From NCBI RefSeq assembly GCF_000182565.1, contig NW_015971542.1, forward strand, positions 1,284,873 to 1,348,872: a stretch of 64,000 nt of DNA, given 5' to 3'. Positions 12,348-23,579 of the stretch are shown piece by piece (within the stretch, counting starts at the first letter, position 1; every line of letters starts with the position of its first letter). The notes beneath the pieces are model-generated. The model was not told the DNA's origin and did no database searches. It worked only from the letters and a program-made list of their open reading frames with translations. Source of the DNA: Spizellomyces punctatus DAOM BR117 (Eukaryota; Chytridiomycota; Chytridiomycetes; Spizellomycetales; Spizellomycetaceae). A program made the position numbers and the translations under genes.

Positions 12348-13618
12348 TTAGCTGCTTGCTTTCATTTGCGCAATATACGTCGGACTGACGTTATCGTACT
12401 CTGCCAGGAATAGCTGTTGTTGGTGCGCTTGCATCCACCTGGAGGCAAAACAAAATGGTCAAAGGCCAGGCATGGGATCAAAATATCGCAGCGACATACT
12501 CTAGAATCTGTGTGAATTGGTCTTTCAGCATGTCCACCGCCTCGGGTTCCATGTTCGTATGAGCGAGTAGGGTGGGGAAATTCACTGCAAACATGGACAA
12601 TAAACCTCTATAAATCGAAAAAAGCAGACACTTTCCTCCCGTTTAACTCACCAAATAGGCGCAAAAGATGCTCAGCTCCATATAACTCGGCCATTGACTT
12701 GTCCGGAAACTTCTTCTTCATTTCCACATATTGCTGTCGCTCAAAGCGATATAAAAGAAGATTGCCAAGGGCGCGCTCAAAGTATAAAACTATTCCATCG
12801 AGCACTTCTTGAACGATATCATCATCCCTGCCATCAGATTCCCTGGTTACTATAACCAGTCTAACGATTGCCAGGCCATGTTCCGACATACCCTTCTTTC
12901 GCTCCTTTCTTGCCCTTCCCTTCCTTTAAAGATTCTCGGTATCGCTGCAGGACATCCACCACATTGACTTCACGCGGAAGTCTCACCAACTACGCGCCCA
13001 ATAGATGCCGGCACATTAGCATCTACTCAAAGCACCGTTTCCGGGGTCCTAGCGTGAATGTTCACCTTTTGACTCTTTGTCACATTCTCCCAGTCCTCAA
13101 TAAGCTGACTCTTTAACGACTCTGGTATCGATATTTTGATCTCTGGCCGCCTCAGAAACTCTTCTTCCCGCTCCGCAGTCGATTCCCGTGGCCGCTTCCG
13201 GTTCTTGTCCCCCTCCTTTTCCTGCTGTCTTTTGCTTTCCTTTGCTTTTTTGGATTTTAGGGATTCTTTAAGGTCGGCTTGTTTTTTGAGGTTATCTTCT
13301 GAATACTTTAGCACGCGTGACTCTGGGACCCATTCATCCCATCTGTTTTTACAAAGCAATGAGCTATCAAGTCTGGCCGCAAGCGATGGCTGATAAGACC
13401 CACGTTTGCTTCCATCCCTTGTAGTGCACAAAATAATACTGGCCATCCTCCTGTCCCTCTTTGCCCACCCAGTTTTCGGCCTTTAGCACCTGTAAAATAA
13501 AGTAAGTTGGACCAATGCAGTGTGCCAACGCATAAGTAGGACAGCATACCTTGGCCTCATACAAAAGAGGTCCGTGAAAACACAGAATCTGATCGCCTTC
13601 TTGGAATGCTAGAGTCAT
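12348..13618 (-). CDS. EAF3: Eaf3/MRG15 chromodomain-MRG protein
   Basis: Seven exons (13550-13618, 13404-13489, 13066-13342, 12892-12989, 12652-12842, 12500-12584, 12348-12438) give 298 aa. The chromo barrel spans exons 1-3 (FQEGDQILCFHGPLLYEAK, YFVHYKGWKQTWDEWV). A Lys/Glu-rich linker with KKAKESKRQQEKEG is a likely nuclear signal. The MRG domain follows (LPREVNVVDVLQRYRESL, LYFERALGNLLLYRFERQQY, YGAEHLLRLF, LAHTNM, WMQAHQQQLFLAEYDNVSP). Eaf3 binds H3K36me and anchors the NuA4 acetyltransferase and Rpd3S deacetylase. The donor at CAAAC|GTGGGT was chosen because only it keeps the KQTWDEW frame. Confidence 0.95.
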
Positions 13619-13957
13619 TGGGTAACAAGGAGTTCAGAGTTGGCGAATGCAAAAACCTGATCTCGACCTAGTCCTTTTGTCCAATCTGGACAAACGCGCG
13701 GTTCAAATCCGGACACCCCAACATTTTGCTCACCCAGCCAGCGTTTTTCCCACTTGGTCGCTGAGACATCCCGAATAATAAAATAAAGACAAACGAGAAC
13801 TCGGTGGATAACATTCCATTTTAAACCCTATTATTTCAACGGTATTCACATTGCGCGGGCATCACAACAAGAACAAGCTTTCTTTTGTACAACAAAAAAG
13901 GCAACTCTCAACTACAAAGGTGTAGATGAGAGGTCGATATCGCTACATAATATAATT
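13619..13957. other. EAF3 upstream region and CCT5 3' flank
   Basis: About 340 bases between two minus-strand genes. The sequence GGTTCAAATCC near 13690 resembles a tRNA B box, but its flanks do not pair into a T stem, so no tRNA is called. No other element was seen. Confidence 0.4.
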
Positions 13958-16454
13958 CTATTCTTGGCTGGCTTCACCGGGCATGATGACCTGAAAGAAC
14001 CAGGGTATTAATATCGGTAGCAAAGACTTGCAACAAGACAAGCTATACATACATCATCAATCTTGAGAATCATCTTCACCAGCTGAGTCGCCAAGTAGAA
14101 CTGAGAGCGCTTGGAAATAAGCGGGTCAAAAACGTGCTGCTCGCGCATATCTGAAATATTGTAACTGGCTCAGCAAGCATTGAATGCACATAACTCTCAA
14201 ATCAATTCAATACTCACCGTTCGAGCCCTTCAAGTTGCAGTCGATGCCCAAGCGGGAGTTGGCCTCTGTAGCATGCCTAGATTTCACTTCCGCCAGAGTC
14301 TCGATGGGGGACAGACCAGAGTTTTCCGCCAAAGCGAGTGGGATAGCATCCAAAGCAGAAGCAAATCCGCGCATTGCGTACTGCTCAATGCTGGATACCT
14401 GACAAAAAAATCAACTTTATACAGTTGCCACACCAATAACAAAGATGTTATGCTGCATTCTTACCTCATCCGCTGCTGTAGACACCGCCAATGAGCAGGC
14501 AATCTCCGCAGCACCACCTCCGTACACAATGCGATTGTCTCGCACCAGGTTCCGTACGACGCAAATTGCATCATGCAAACTTCGCTTTGCCTCGTCAATA
14601 ATCTTGAGCGGGAAAATATATGAGGGCCTGCTGAACATGTCACGATAACGAACCAGAATCTACCATTTTGTTTCCTCCACGCACAAACACAGTCACGGCA
14701 CGCGTGTTTGCGCATTCTTCAATCACGAGCATGCGATCCTTGGTTGTACCAAAGGACAGTTCCCGTACGATACCCGCCTTACCCAACTTTTCTGGAGACA
14801 GCTCTTCGAAGCGGGGAACGATGCGTCCATTGGTAGCAATGGCAATAAGCTGTGGATAGTCGCTTTCAGTTAGAGTTTATAGTTGAGAATACGCGAAGGC
14901 ACAAGTGGGTACCTCGATTTCCGGTCCTCCAACCCATCGAACAGCGGGCAGCTGATTTTGCAAAAGCAGGTGGTTGGCCTCATCATCGAATCCCCATTGG
15001 CAGATAACGAGATTCGCGCCACAGTCCTTCACTTGTTTAATCATCTCTGCAAACTTGTCCTTTTCGTACTGCTGCAATTTTTGGTATTCTTCCACAGATG
15101 TGATGTCAAGCTTGTGCTTGGTTTTTGGCTTTGGGGGCTCAAAGGGGCAGGTCAAGATTGCTAGTCGGGCGTCTCGAATCTCTTTTGGCATTTGAGGATG
15201 CGAGATGTCTTTGTCGACAACAACTCCGTAAACAAGTTTCGAGTCCTGCAGGGATCCTCCAACCTTTCCATCCACCTTAATCAATTCAAAATCCACATCC
15301 TTTCTGTCCAAATCCGCTACCGAAAGAACAGCATCCACTGCCATCTGCGCAAATTGGTCGTGACATTTTGAAACGCTGATGGAGTTGGCGAAAGCGTTAA
15401 CATTTCAAATCAGGCCCTCTGAAGGCATTCAGTACCCACATTTTCGAGCCCAGACATGTTTTCGCCGTTCGCAGCAAGATGTCCGTGTTCTCCTTTCCAA
15501 CAGGGATTTCGTCGGCGATCTTTTCCAATTCCCCAACAGCAACTTGACAAGCCCTCTCAAAACCATCCGAAATTCGAATAGGATGAATGCCCTTGTTAAG
15601 AAGCTCCTCCGCCTGTTCCAGCAAAGCACCGGCAAGCACTGAAGGAAGTTCAATCAGTACCGTGGTTATGGTTTGCCCTTCAATCACATTCGCCACACAC
15701 CAACAACACCAGTCGTTCCATCTCCAATCTCGTCGTCCTGACTCTTTGATAATTGCACTAGTAGTTTAGCGATTTGATGCTCCACCTCCATTTGACTCAA
15801 GATGGTTGCACCGTCATTTGTGATTGTAATGTCACCGTCGGGAGAGATGAGAATCTTATCAAGTCCTACGGCATGCGCAAATTCAGCAAATCGCTTGCAA
15901 CATTACTGCCAAATCCCTTACACTCACCACGGGGACCCAACGACGTCTTGATAATATTTGCGACTGTGCGAGCGGCAAGAATGTGCGACTGCGAATAAAG
16001 AAAGTAGATGAGTTATTACATTGCTTTCAGGCTGTCGCAGCTCCAAATAGAGTCATCTCAATCGAGTTCCGTCATGCGCTCCCGGATATTGGCCAAACCC
16101 CCGTCGCTCCCACAAATGAAACGTGCAGTAAAGCGTCTACGAAGGCAAACCAAAATGGGGCGCAGAGCCCTACAATCCCGCTTTCGCGTTCTAGATCATC
16201 TAGTCCAAACCACCCATGGCTTGCTGCCAACCCCATCTTTGACCAACGAGTTCCTCTCCCCCCAATCTTATCAACCAACTCAAATGCTTCCCAATGTCAC
16301 GTCTAAACGCGAGCTACAATGGACTTGATCTGGATCCACATCACACCTTTTGGGCTTCAATCCCTCGAATGCGCGATTTCTTGCCCTGCTCACGCAGGAT
16401 GATGACGGGTCTCCCGTATTCATCAGTAGCGTATACGGCGTTCATTCCGTTCAT
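13958..16454 (-). CDS. CCT5: chaperonin CCT/TRiC subunit epsilon
   Basis: Ten exons (16347-16454, 15928-15988, 15701-15865, 15440-15638, 14913-15375, 14664-14849, 14465-14602, 14218-14398, 14053-14150, 13958-13990) join to 543 aa, matching the family (human 541). Landmarks: [22 protein letters not shown], the ATP-site motif [15 protein letters not shown], the epsilon-type [44 protein letters not shown], the apical [22 protein letters not shown] and [11 protein letters not shown] folds actin and tubulin in the cytosol. Intron 1 (358 nt) is far longer than the other eight. The start is the first ATG ([14 protein letters not shown]). Confidence 0.97.
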
Positions 16455-16461
16455 GGTAAGC

Positions 16462-16525
16462 GATGGATGGATGGAAAGACGGAAGGATGGATGGATGGAT
16501 TCTTGAAAGTTGGGCGGATGGATGG
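16462..16525. repeat. interrupted GGAT tetranucleotide tract
   Basis: Copies of GGAT occur at 16462-16474, 16485-16500 and 16516-16525, broken by short spacers. The tract begins only 8 bases upstream of the CCT5 ATG, so it probably lies in the 5' UTR or core promoter. A simple-sequence origin by slippage is likely. Confidence 0.85.
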
Positions 16526-17206
16526 GGGGCGAATGACTTGCTGCTGCTGCGCACAGACGCTGGCCAATATCGTGTCTTTGTCCGACTCGTTCAGACGCGC
16601 GTGTATTGGACTATTGGACTTTCCCCTTTTTGTCCCCGAGAACCTTCTCCGCCTGGCCCAACGTAGATGCTTTGACGGCGTAAGATTGGCTATGGACTAC
16701 TGCTCATTGTGGACTACGACTCATTGTGTTGTCAGATCGTCTGGGTACATGTTTACCATTCAATATTTGGCTTCATCAGTGTCGAGATGAGCGCAAAACT
16801 GAACTGAATTATGATGTTCTTCAATGCATACATGTCATGTTTTCCGCCTGCCGATTCCACATGATTACAAATGGTCCTCGCTGCGCATAAGGCTGCTGCG
16901 TATAACTAACCTCGATGATGCTCACTCGGATGGCTGGATTGACAGCAAATGTTACCACTTTCGCGGGTGCAGCCATGCCCAAACCCTGCAGGGATGTTCA
17001 TCTTAATGCTCCTTTACCATCTGAAAAGGAGCTCATCGTCCTTTTGTGCCAATATCCAAAGACGTTGACCAGACCCAATCTGGGCATCAAACGAAATGGA
17101 GGGAAATCCGCCCCCCCTTCAATTGAAGCTTACGCGTCAATCCCGCTCGAGTGAGCTCACTTTGCACACCCCCAGCCTTTTTACGTTCAAACCCCCTACC
17201 TCCATA

Positions 17207-17233
17207 CCCCCCCCCCCCCCCCCCCCCCCCCCC
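17207..17233. repeat. 27-nt poly-C homopolymer
   Basis: An unbroken run of 27 C on the plus strand, preceded by further C-rich sequence from 17168. Its length may be inexact, as sequencing and assembly often miscount such runs. Confidence 0.9.
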
Positions 17234-17497
17234 GAAACCAAAAAGGTGGTGGGAGCGGAGAAAGTTCCAAGCTGCCGTCAACAATCATCCCTGAAACCTT
17301 TTAAACAAACTAGATATTACGTGATGTCTCCATCCAATATTCTTTATCTTTTTACAGTGGAACACTTTGACACCTCCAGTGATATCTCGCTCGTCACTTT
17401 AAGGTGGGCGCAGGGAGAAGACAAGACAAACACCGCCAACTGGCGGTCGCTTCTTCGACCTAGCTGGTCCATGTATTGCATTTAGGAAGGCTTGGAA

Positions 17498-20400
17498 ATG
17501 AATTTAGCAATTGCAGCCTTTCAAAATGATGTGGACACTGCGCGAGCTTGCCTGGTGGCAGGGTGGATGCCCAACGGCGTTGTTCGATGGGATGCCCTCA
17601 AAGGAACATGGATTCCACCAACCGATGTCAGCGACATGTCTCCATTCCTTGCACGCGATCTGCCGGACGGGAAACACGTCTATGATGCACTACCGCTCAA
17701 TCTGGCCGTGATCGCTGGCAATGTGGAAATTGTCAAAATACTACTGGAAGCTGGTGCACAACCTCAGGGCAAAGATGGGCGAAGCAGGTGAGTTACAGGT
17801 TTAGAGTAACTCGTCGTTTACAATTTGCTGCGCATTATAGTGAAGACCCCCACGCGCTATTCCATCCGAATGGCCTCTAATCGACCACCTTTTTGCCAAT
17901 GATATATAGGTCAGCTTTGGCATGCGCCATATATGGGTCGATCGACACTCTTGAGATAACTGCCCAAAACTTCAAATCCGTCACGCAATGCCGCACAGAA
18001 CACATTACCATAGCTCAGTTGATTCTACGGCATTTGGCATCTGAGAGTAACTCAAAGGAGATTTTTGATCAAGTTGTTAATCAGCCTCAAGAGGGACCAC
18101 TTTTGCGTGGAATAACGTTACTGTGTCTTGCTGCGTACCTCGGAAAGTCTGAGCAAGTGAGAGTTCTATTGGAGGAAGGTGCCGCTGTTAATGCCAGAGA
18201 TAAGAATGGTACGATTTCATCTTGTTTTCCGTATGAAGGATCTATTCTGAGATATCGTACATGTACAGGAGCGACAGCGCTGATGTATGCTGGTAAAGCG
18301 TTATTCTTTGACTGGTGGCGATAGCGAGAGGAAGCATCGGCGTGCTTATTGCTTCAATTTCCTAGCTCGTGATGGCCACATGGACGTCGTAAGACATCTT
18401 TTAGCATTCGATGCAAACACAGAATTAGAAGATGCAAATGGATGGACAGCGATACGGTATTCTCGCGCGTATCCAGAGATAACAAGATGCCTTGAAGATG
18501 CTCGTTCTCGGCGCATGGATGCTACTGTGAGTGTACCTACATCACCTTGGCGACAAGGGCAATCATTAACAACAAGTCAAAATAAAAGAGCGTACTTCCC
18601 AAACCACTTTTGGCAGATCTCAATGCAAAATACCCAAACTTGCCTTCATCGCTGTTGTCCTATCATGCCTTACGGAAGCCCGCGGACGGCTCCACCAGCG
18701 GCTCCAACACCCCATATCAAATGACGCCAGGCGCATCACCACAATTTCCGCCCAATCACTATAATCTCGTCGCTGCCATCAAGCAGCAAGACTTGCATGC
18801 CTTGCAACTGGTGCTCCAAACTTGCTCTGAGGATCAGATCAATCAGGTAGACCCAACTACGGGGTTAACACCGCTCCAATATGCCGTGCGTTCACGTCCA
18901 TTCAAACATCCGGAAAGCGAAACGATCGTGCGTATCCTCGTTGCTATTGGGGGTGAAGTGAACACCGCCAACCAGCGAAGTGGAAAGACTCCTTTACACT
19001 ACGTAGTGCGGGATCCATATCCCCACCCCGGCCCCTCGGCTACAAATGAGACTGGGGCAGATAAGCTACAGACGCTTGTAGAATCCGTCCGAGCCATGGT
19101 CCGATTTCTTGTTTCTTCCGGTGCCAATGTAGATGTTCCCGATTCAGATGGAAATAGACCGCTTCATTTTGCGTGTAAAACCGGTGATGAAGAACTAGTC
19201 AAGATTCTCCTTCAAGACGGTCATGCGGATCCAACTGTGACAAACAAGAGAGGACGACGACCGGTGGATCTATGCCGCCGGGGTTCGATGCGGGAGCTGT
19301 TAGCACAGGCTTCTGTAGCACAAAACTCGCACTTATCGTCTGGTACAAATGCTTCTACCACAACGTCATCAGATAAATCGCAAAGGCCTGACGACCTACC
19401 TCAGAAACATGTCCATTTTGCTGTCCCTCCCTCAACAACTACGCCTGCTCCAGTGGATGACGAGGACAAGATCACGACTCCAATGCTTAAATCATCCGAT
19501 TCTGCTTACAGTAGCAACGAAGGTTTAAATGCACTGGTAGATCAACCGCTTAACCGTGATCAATCGGGAATATCACAATCGTCGTCCATGTCAAGTCTAC
19601 ATCTCAATGCAGTAGAAGATGACCGAGACGAAAAACTGACGATACCACAACTCAACCAGCTCGTGGCGCCATTAACCGGTGCACAGACTAATGAATGCCG
19701 GGAAGGCGAAGAACCTGCTTCTATGCAAAGCAGAGCCACCGCGCAGCAAGCCTTCTTTGATGTCCTCACCGCCTACGAGGATCGAAATTTAAAGCTGGAA
19801 GGCATCATTCGCGACATGCAAGCTGAGCAAGACCGCAAGGATTCGGTATACCAAGAACATCTAGTGCAACTTGAGCATGCTTTAAATGTGGAAAAAGAAA
19901 AGTCCGAACAGGCGGTTTTGGATATGAAAATGTGGAAAAAACAGTGTGCTGATGCGCAAAAGAAGGAAGCAGAGGCCAGAGAGTCGCAGAACGCTATGCA
20001 CCTCGCTTATGAACGAGCGATGCGAATGTCGGCAGACTTGGCTGAAACGGTTGGACAACAGCAGCAGCGGATTCTGGAGCTGGAAAGTCTCAAAACGGTT
20101 CCTTTAGTAATCGCAACTCCCTTGCCCGGGGAAAGATTAGAATCGACGGGATTGGATACTCTAGATAGCAAGACAACATCAGAGCTTGATCCACGGCCTA
20201 TCCATGTGCGACTGGCGGAAATTGATCTGCATTTGGACATTCTGCGTGCCAATGCCGAAGCGGTAGCAGCCGATATCCAAGAAGCAGAATCATCCTTGCA
20301 GCAAGTCCATCACAAACGCGATGCAGCGATATTGGAGACTAATGTAACACAACGAACCATTCAGACATGTTTGGGAGAGTTGCATAAAGATGAGCAACTA

Positions 20401-22290
20401 CTCGTGGCAGAGTTATGTCGGTTGCGTCGCGAGCGGAGCGAGATAGACGATCAGCTGAAGCGTACTGGCAAGGAGCGCGATTTGCTCTGGGAAAACGGTG
20501 GAAAGGCAGCTGCGGCCGCAGCCGGTACTTCGGAACGTGACCTCAACACGCTGGCAACAACAATTCGTCCGATTGATGATGCCGGAAACCGATTGCCGTC
20601 GGGACCGGGCACAGGATTCGTCACTTTGGAAGCTCTGTTAAACCAATTCCAATTGGAGAGCTCTGCACCCGTACCATCATCGCAGAAACAAAGCCGTCGA
20701 CGATCCACTTTGCGGTTATCAACCATATTTGATGCTCAGGAAGTGGATGTAGACCTGGATAGTGCTTTATTAAGTCGTTTACTGTATGCCGCTAAACAAC
20801 GAATTCACAGCCTGAAAAACTCGTTGGCATCCTTGCAGACGTCATATGGCTCACTGCAGAGGCGATTGGATGAGCGCGAGGATGATCTGCTTGCAGCCAA
20901 CCACCGAATCACCGAGGCTGAGGCAAACGTCCAGAGAGTAAATATGGAACGCACGGACATGGCGGGTGAGATCCGTGCTGTACGAGCCAGAGAACGCATC
21001 ATATTGAGTCAAAGAATGGAAGACGTCAAACTGATCCGAAAACTTGTTGTCATTCTCCTTGGAAAACGATGTGTGTCGGGGGAACGAGTCGGAATTCACG
21101 ACATCAAACCTGATGAGCACGAAACAGATGCGACAATGGGGTTATTGGGCAGAATGCAGCGACTGATCAGCGAGTTGAACCCATCGATTACGTCGAGACT
21201 ACCACCCTACTCCATGGACTCTGCGTTATCCGATGAGGCACTCCGAATTCAATGCTCTCCAGCTCCCTCTGAATCCGGTGACTTTGACGAAGCGACCGAT
21301 ATTCAGCGCCGGGCGGAGCGGGCCCTTACCGTCCTTACATTGGCTATCGGGCGTTTTAAGGCGTACTTTGGACTAATTCAGGACGTGCTGACGGATATGA
21401 AGGTTGAAAACCAAAAGTTTGTAAGGGAGATTGTTAATTTAAAGAGGGGAGGTGCTTCGCGGGTCATAGATAATGAGGAAACAAGGATCCCAAACGCAGT
21501 CAGTACCACACAGCCATCGATACCAAACGCCGTTAAGCCATCTCCCCCGCAACCTGCTAGCGCTCCATCCAAACATCCCGTTCCCATACCAGACTCGACG
21601 AGATCGTCGTCGTCATCGTCGTCTACAAAGTCCTCGCAGTCAACCGTAATAGGAGTCAATGCCCCCAATCCCACACCATTAACAGCAACACCCGCCGTTG
21701 AGAAAATCCTTCAATCTCTTCAGCGATCCAAGTCCGAGTTGGCGGCACTAGAAAAGACTGCCGCAAGCACTCCGGCAGCAGTCGATAAAAGGGTCATGGA
21801 TGGAAAGAGAAGAGAATACATGGAGATGGTCAAATGTCTGATGAGAGCCATGCGGGATGATGGTGACAAAGTGGTGCTGGAACCGACTCTATCAGAGACG
21901 TCTCAGTCGCCGTCTTTGGCATCATCAGCACCACCACCATCTTCACGACCTCCCACACCCACTCTTGAATCATCTCTATCTGACCAATCTCCTTCCTTGG
22001 CATCAGCTCCAGCACCTTCACGACCTCCCACGCCCACTCCTGAACCGTCTCCGACACCTAAAACCCGTGGCACACCAGTGCGTGATGTACGCAAGCATCC
22101 ATCCCGAAGGGTAGCGATGGCCCAGAGTCGGAGCAATGCCAATGTGCTGCCAACATTGTATGAGGAAGGGGAGGAAGATGGAGAGTCTGGAGGGGCTGTA
22201 AAGGAAAAAAGTGGGTCTTTATTGGACAGATTGAAAAAGGTTGGTGGCAAGTGCAACTTGTGTGGATGCAAAGGTTGTTGTTGTTGTTGA
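17498..22290 (+). CDS. large ankyrin-repeat/coiled-coil protein with cysteine-rich C-terminal tail
   Basis: Exons 17498-17787, 17910-18208, 18269-18292 (24 nt), 18366-18526 and 18589-22290 join in phase to 1,491 aa. The N-terminal third has ankyrin repeats, e.g. ALPLNLAVIAGNVEIVKILLE, LLCLAAYLGKSEQVRVLLEEG, GHMDVVRHLLA, TPLHYVVR and NRPLHFACKTGDEELVKILL. A Ser/Thr-rich linker follows, then long coiled-coil regions in the last exon (heptads around EDRNLKLEGIIRDMQAEQDR, later HSLKNSLASLQTSYGSLQ). Then comes a Pro/Ser/Thr-rich stretch with a near-duplicated SRPPTPT segment and finally KVGGKCNLCGCKGCCCC before the stop. Ankyrin and coiled-coil parts imply a scaffold; the tail could bind metal or be palmitoylated (inference). 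Not recognised as a named family. Confidence 0.88.
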
Positions 22291-23579
22291 CATGGGTTTT
22301 GCATTCAGGTGAATTATCATGTGTTAGATCTTAAAAATGCCATGCGAAGAGATACGTAAAATCGTTTTGTAGCGTTGACGTCTGCAGCCGTGAAGAGTGC
22401 ATTTGCTGCGCTGTTTTTTAATTCAAAACAAGGCCCACTCCGCCGTCATCGTCGTTGAGGCTGTTACAACGCCCACCATCACAACAGCCGCCGTGACCCC
22501 CGCCGTGGTCGTCGCCGTGGCCGCCGTAACCAGCAAACACCCAGCAAAATGACTCAGAGACTTAAATAAAACAACATCATATTGCACCCGCTATAATCCC
22601 GCAGGCTCAATGTTTTGCATGTTTCTCATCACCGTCATTTTCCTGCATCCGTTTTTCTTCCTTTATCTTGAAATTGTGCATCTCTTGAGAGACGAAGGGT
22701 GGCAAAAAATTGGACAACTCTGCGTGATGACGCTCACACACAGGACTCTTTAGTAAAAGGCGAAAGGGTCATTTGATTTGTGTCAACGTCGCAGAGGACA
22801 AGGAAGAAGGGGGAAATGCGAGAGTTGCTCCTTTTATAGTTCTGAGGGGAATCATCGGAAATTTATTCTTGATCTGATTGGTTGTTTTTGTTGGGATGGC
22901 AATGCTGGTCACGCGACCCATCGGTCATCGAACTTTCAAAGCGTCGCAAGTCGTCGACATGAAAGCTGATCTGAACGCCTACCAGTAGTACAGCGGGTAC
23001 GAATGAAACAAACACCGTGTTATATCGTGATCAGAAACACACTCGTTTTAAACGTCAGAAGCTGAAGGCAGGATTTGCAATACCTAAACAAAGTGGCACT
23101 CGGACGCATATCGACCACCAACTTTTGTAAAAGATGAGTGTTTAAAAAGGTCCACCCTGGTTATCCAAGCACTCCATTGGAACCGGATTCAATCCGGATG
23201 ACGTTGCAAAGAGTTTCCATTTTGGGTTTAATGAACTGTCGCGTTCATCGTTGACACTCCTCAGCTTTCCCTTTTGTCCCATCTCGTAGTGCTCCATTGC
23301 ACTTGCGCTGTTTGCTGCTGGTGCTGCTGCTAAACAGTGTTGTTAGGCATTGACGCAATCCCTTGTGCTGTGAGAGCGTTCTGCATTTGGACTGTCTTGA
23401 CATGCTTTTCTGAAAAGTTCATCTTGACAAAGGTTAGTGCATGTCGGTCGTGTTGCGACCATCTCGCACCCGTATGTGCGAGCTTGGTCTCCTTTCCCTG
23501 TCCGCTAGTTGCGCAGAATAGTCAAACTATATGAATTCAACCTTGTTTGTGGTTTAGGACATTAGCTTGGATTCTTTTC
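22291..23579. other. 1.3-kb intergenic region with GC-rich imperfect triplet tract
   Basis: Lies between two plus-strand genes, so it holds the ankyrin-gene 3' end and the promoter of the GRAM gene. At 22441-22530 the sequence is an imperfect CCG/CGT triplet array. Its complement stays open as a Gly/His/Asp-rich peptide, but without a convincing start. Nothing else recognisable was found. Confidence 0.45.

Larger units (their letters stand above)
16455..17497. promoter_or_regulatory. divergent upstream region of CCT5 and the ankyrin gene
   Basis: About 1.04 kb between two start codons facing away from each other. It contains a GGAT-rich tract next to the CCT5 ATG and a 27-nt C run about 265 bases before the ankyrin-gene ATG (both listed separately). 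Readings through 16,500-16,800 and 17,096-17,485 are low-complexity and unsupported as genes. Confidence 0.4.

Noticed and set aside
13685-13710. GGTTCAAATCC resembling a tRNA B box.
   Set aside because: Only three of five T-stem pairs form and no acceptor stem or A box was found at the right distance.
16008-16328. Plus-strand reading of about 106 codons inside CCT5 intron 1.
   Set aside because: No start context, no motif, low-complexity Pro/Gln composition; kept only as the long-intron observation.
21830-22304. Minus-strand open frames over the last ankyrin-gene exon.
   Set aside because: They are Glu/Val/Gly repeats produced by the complement of Ser/Pro-rich codons.
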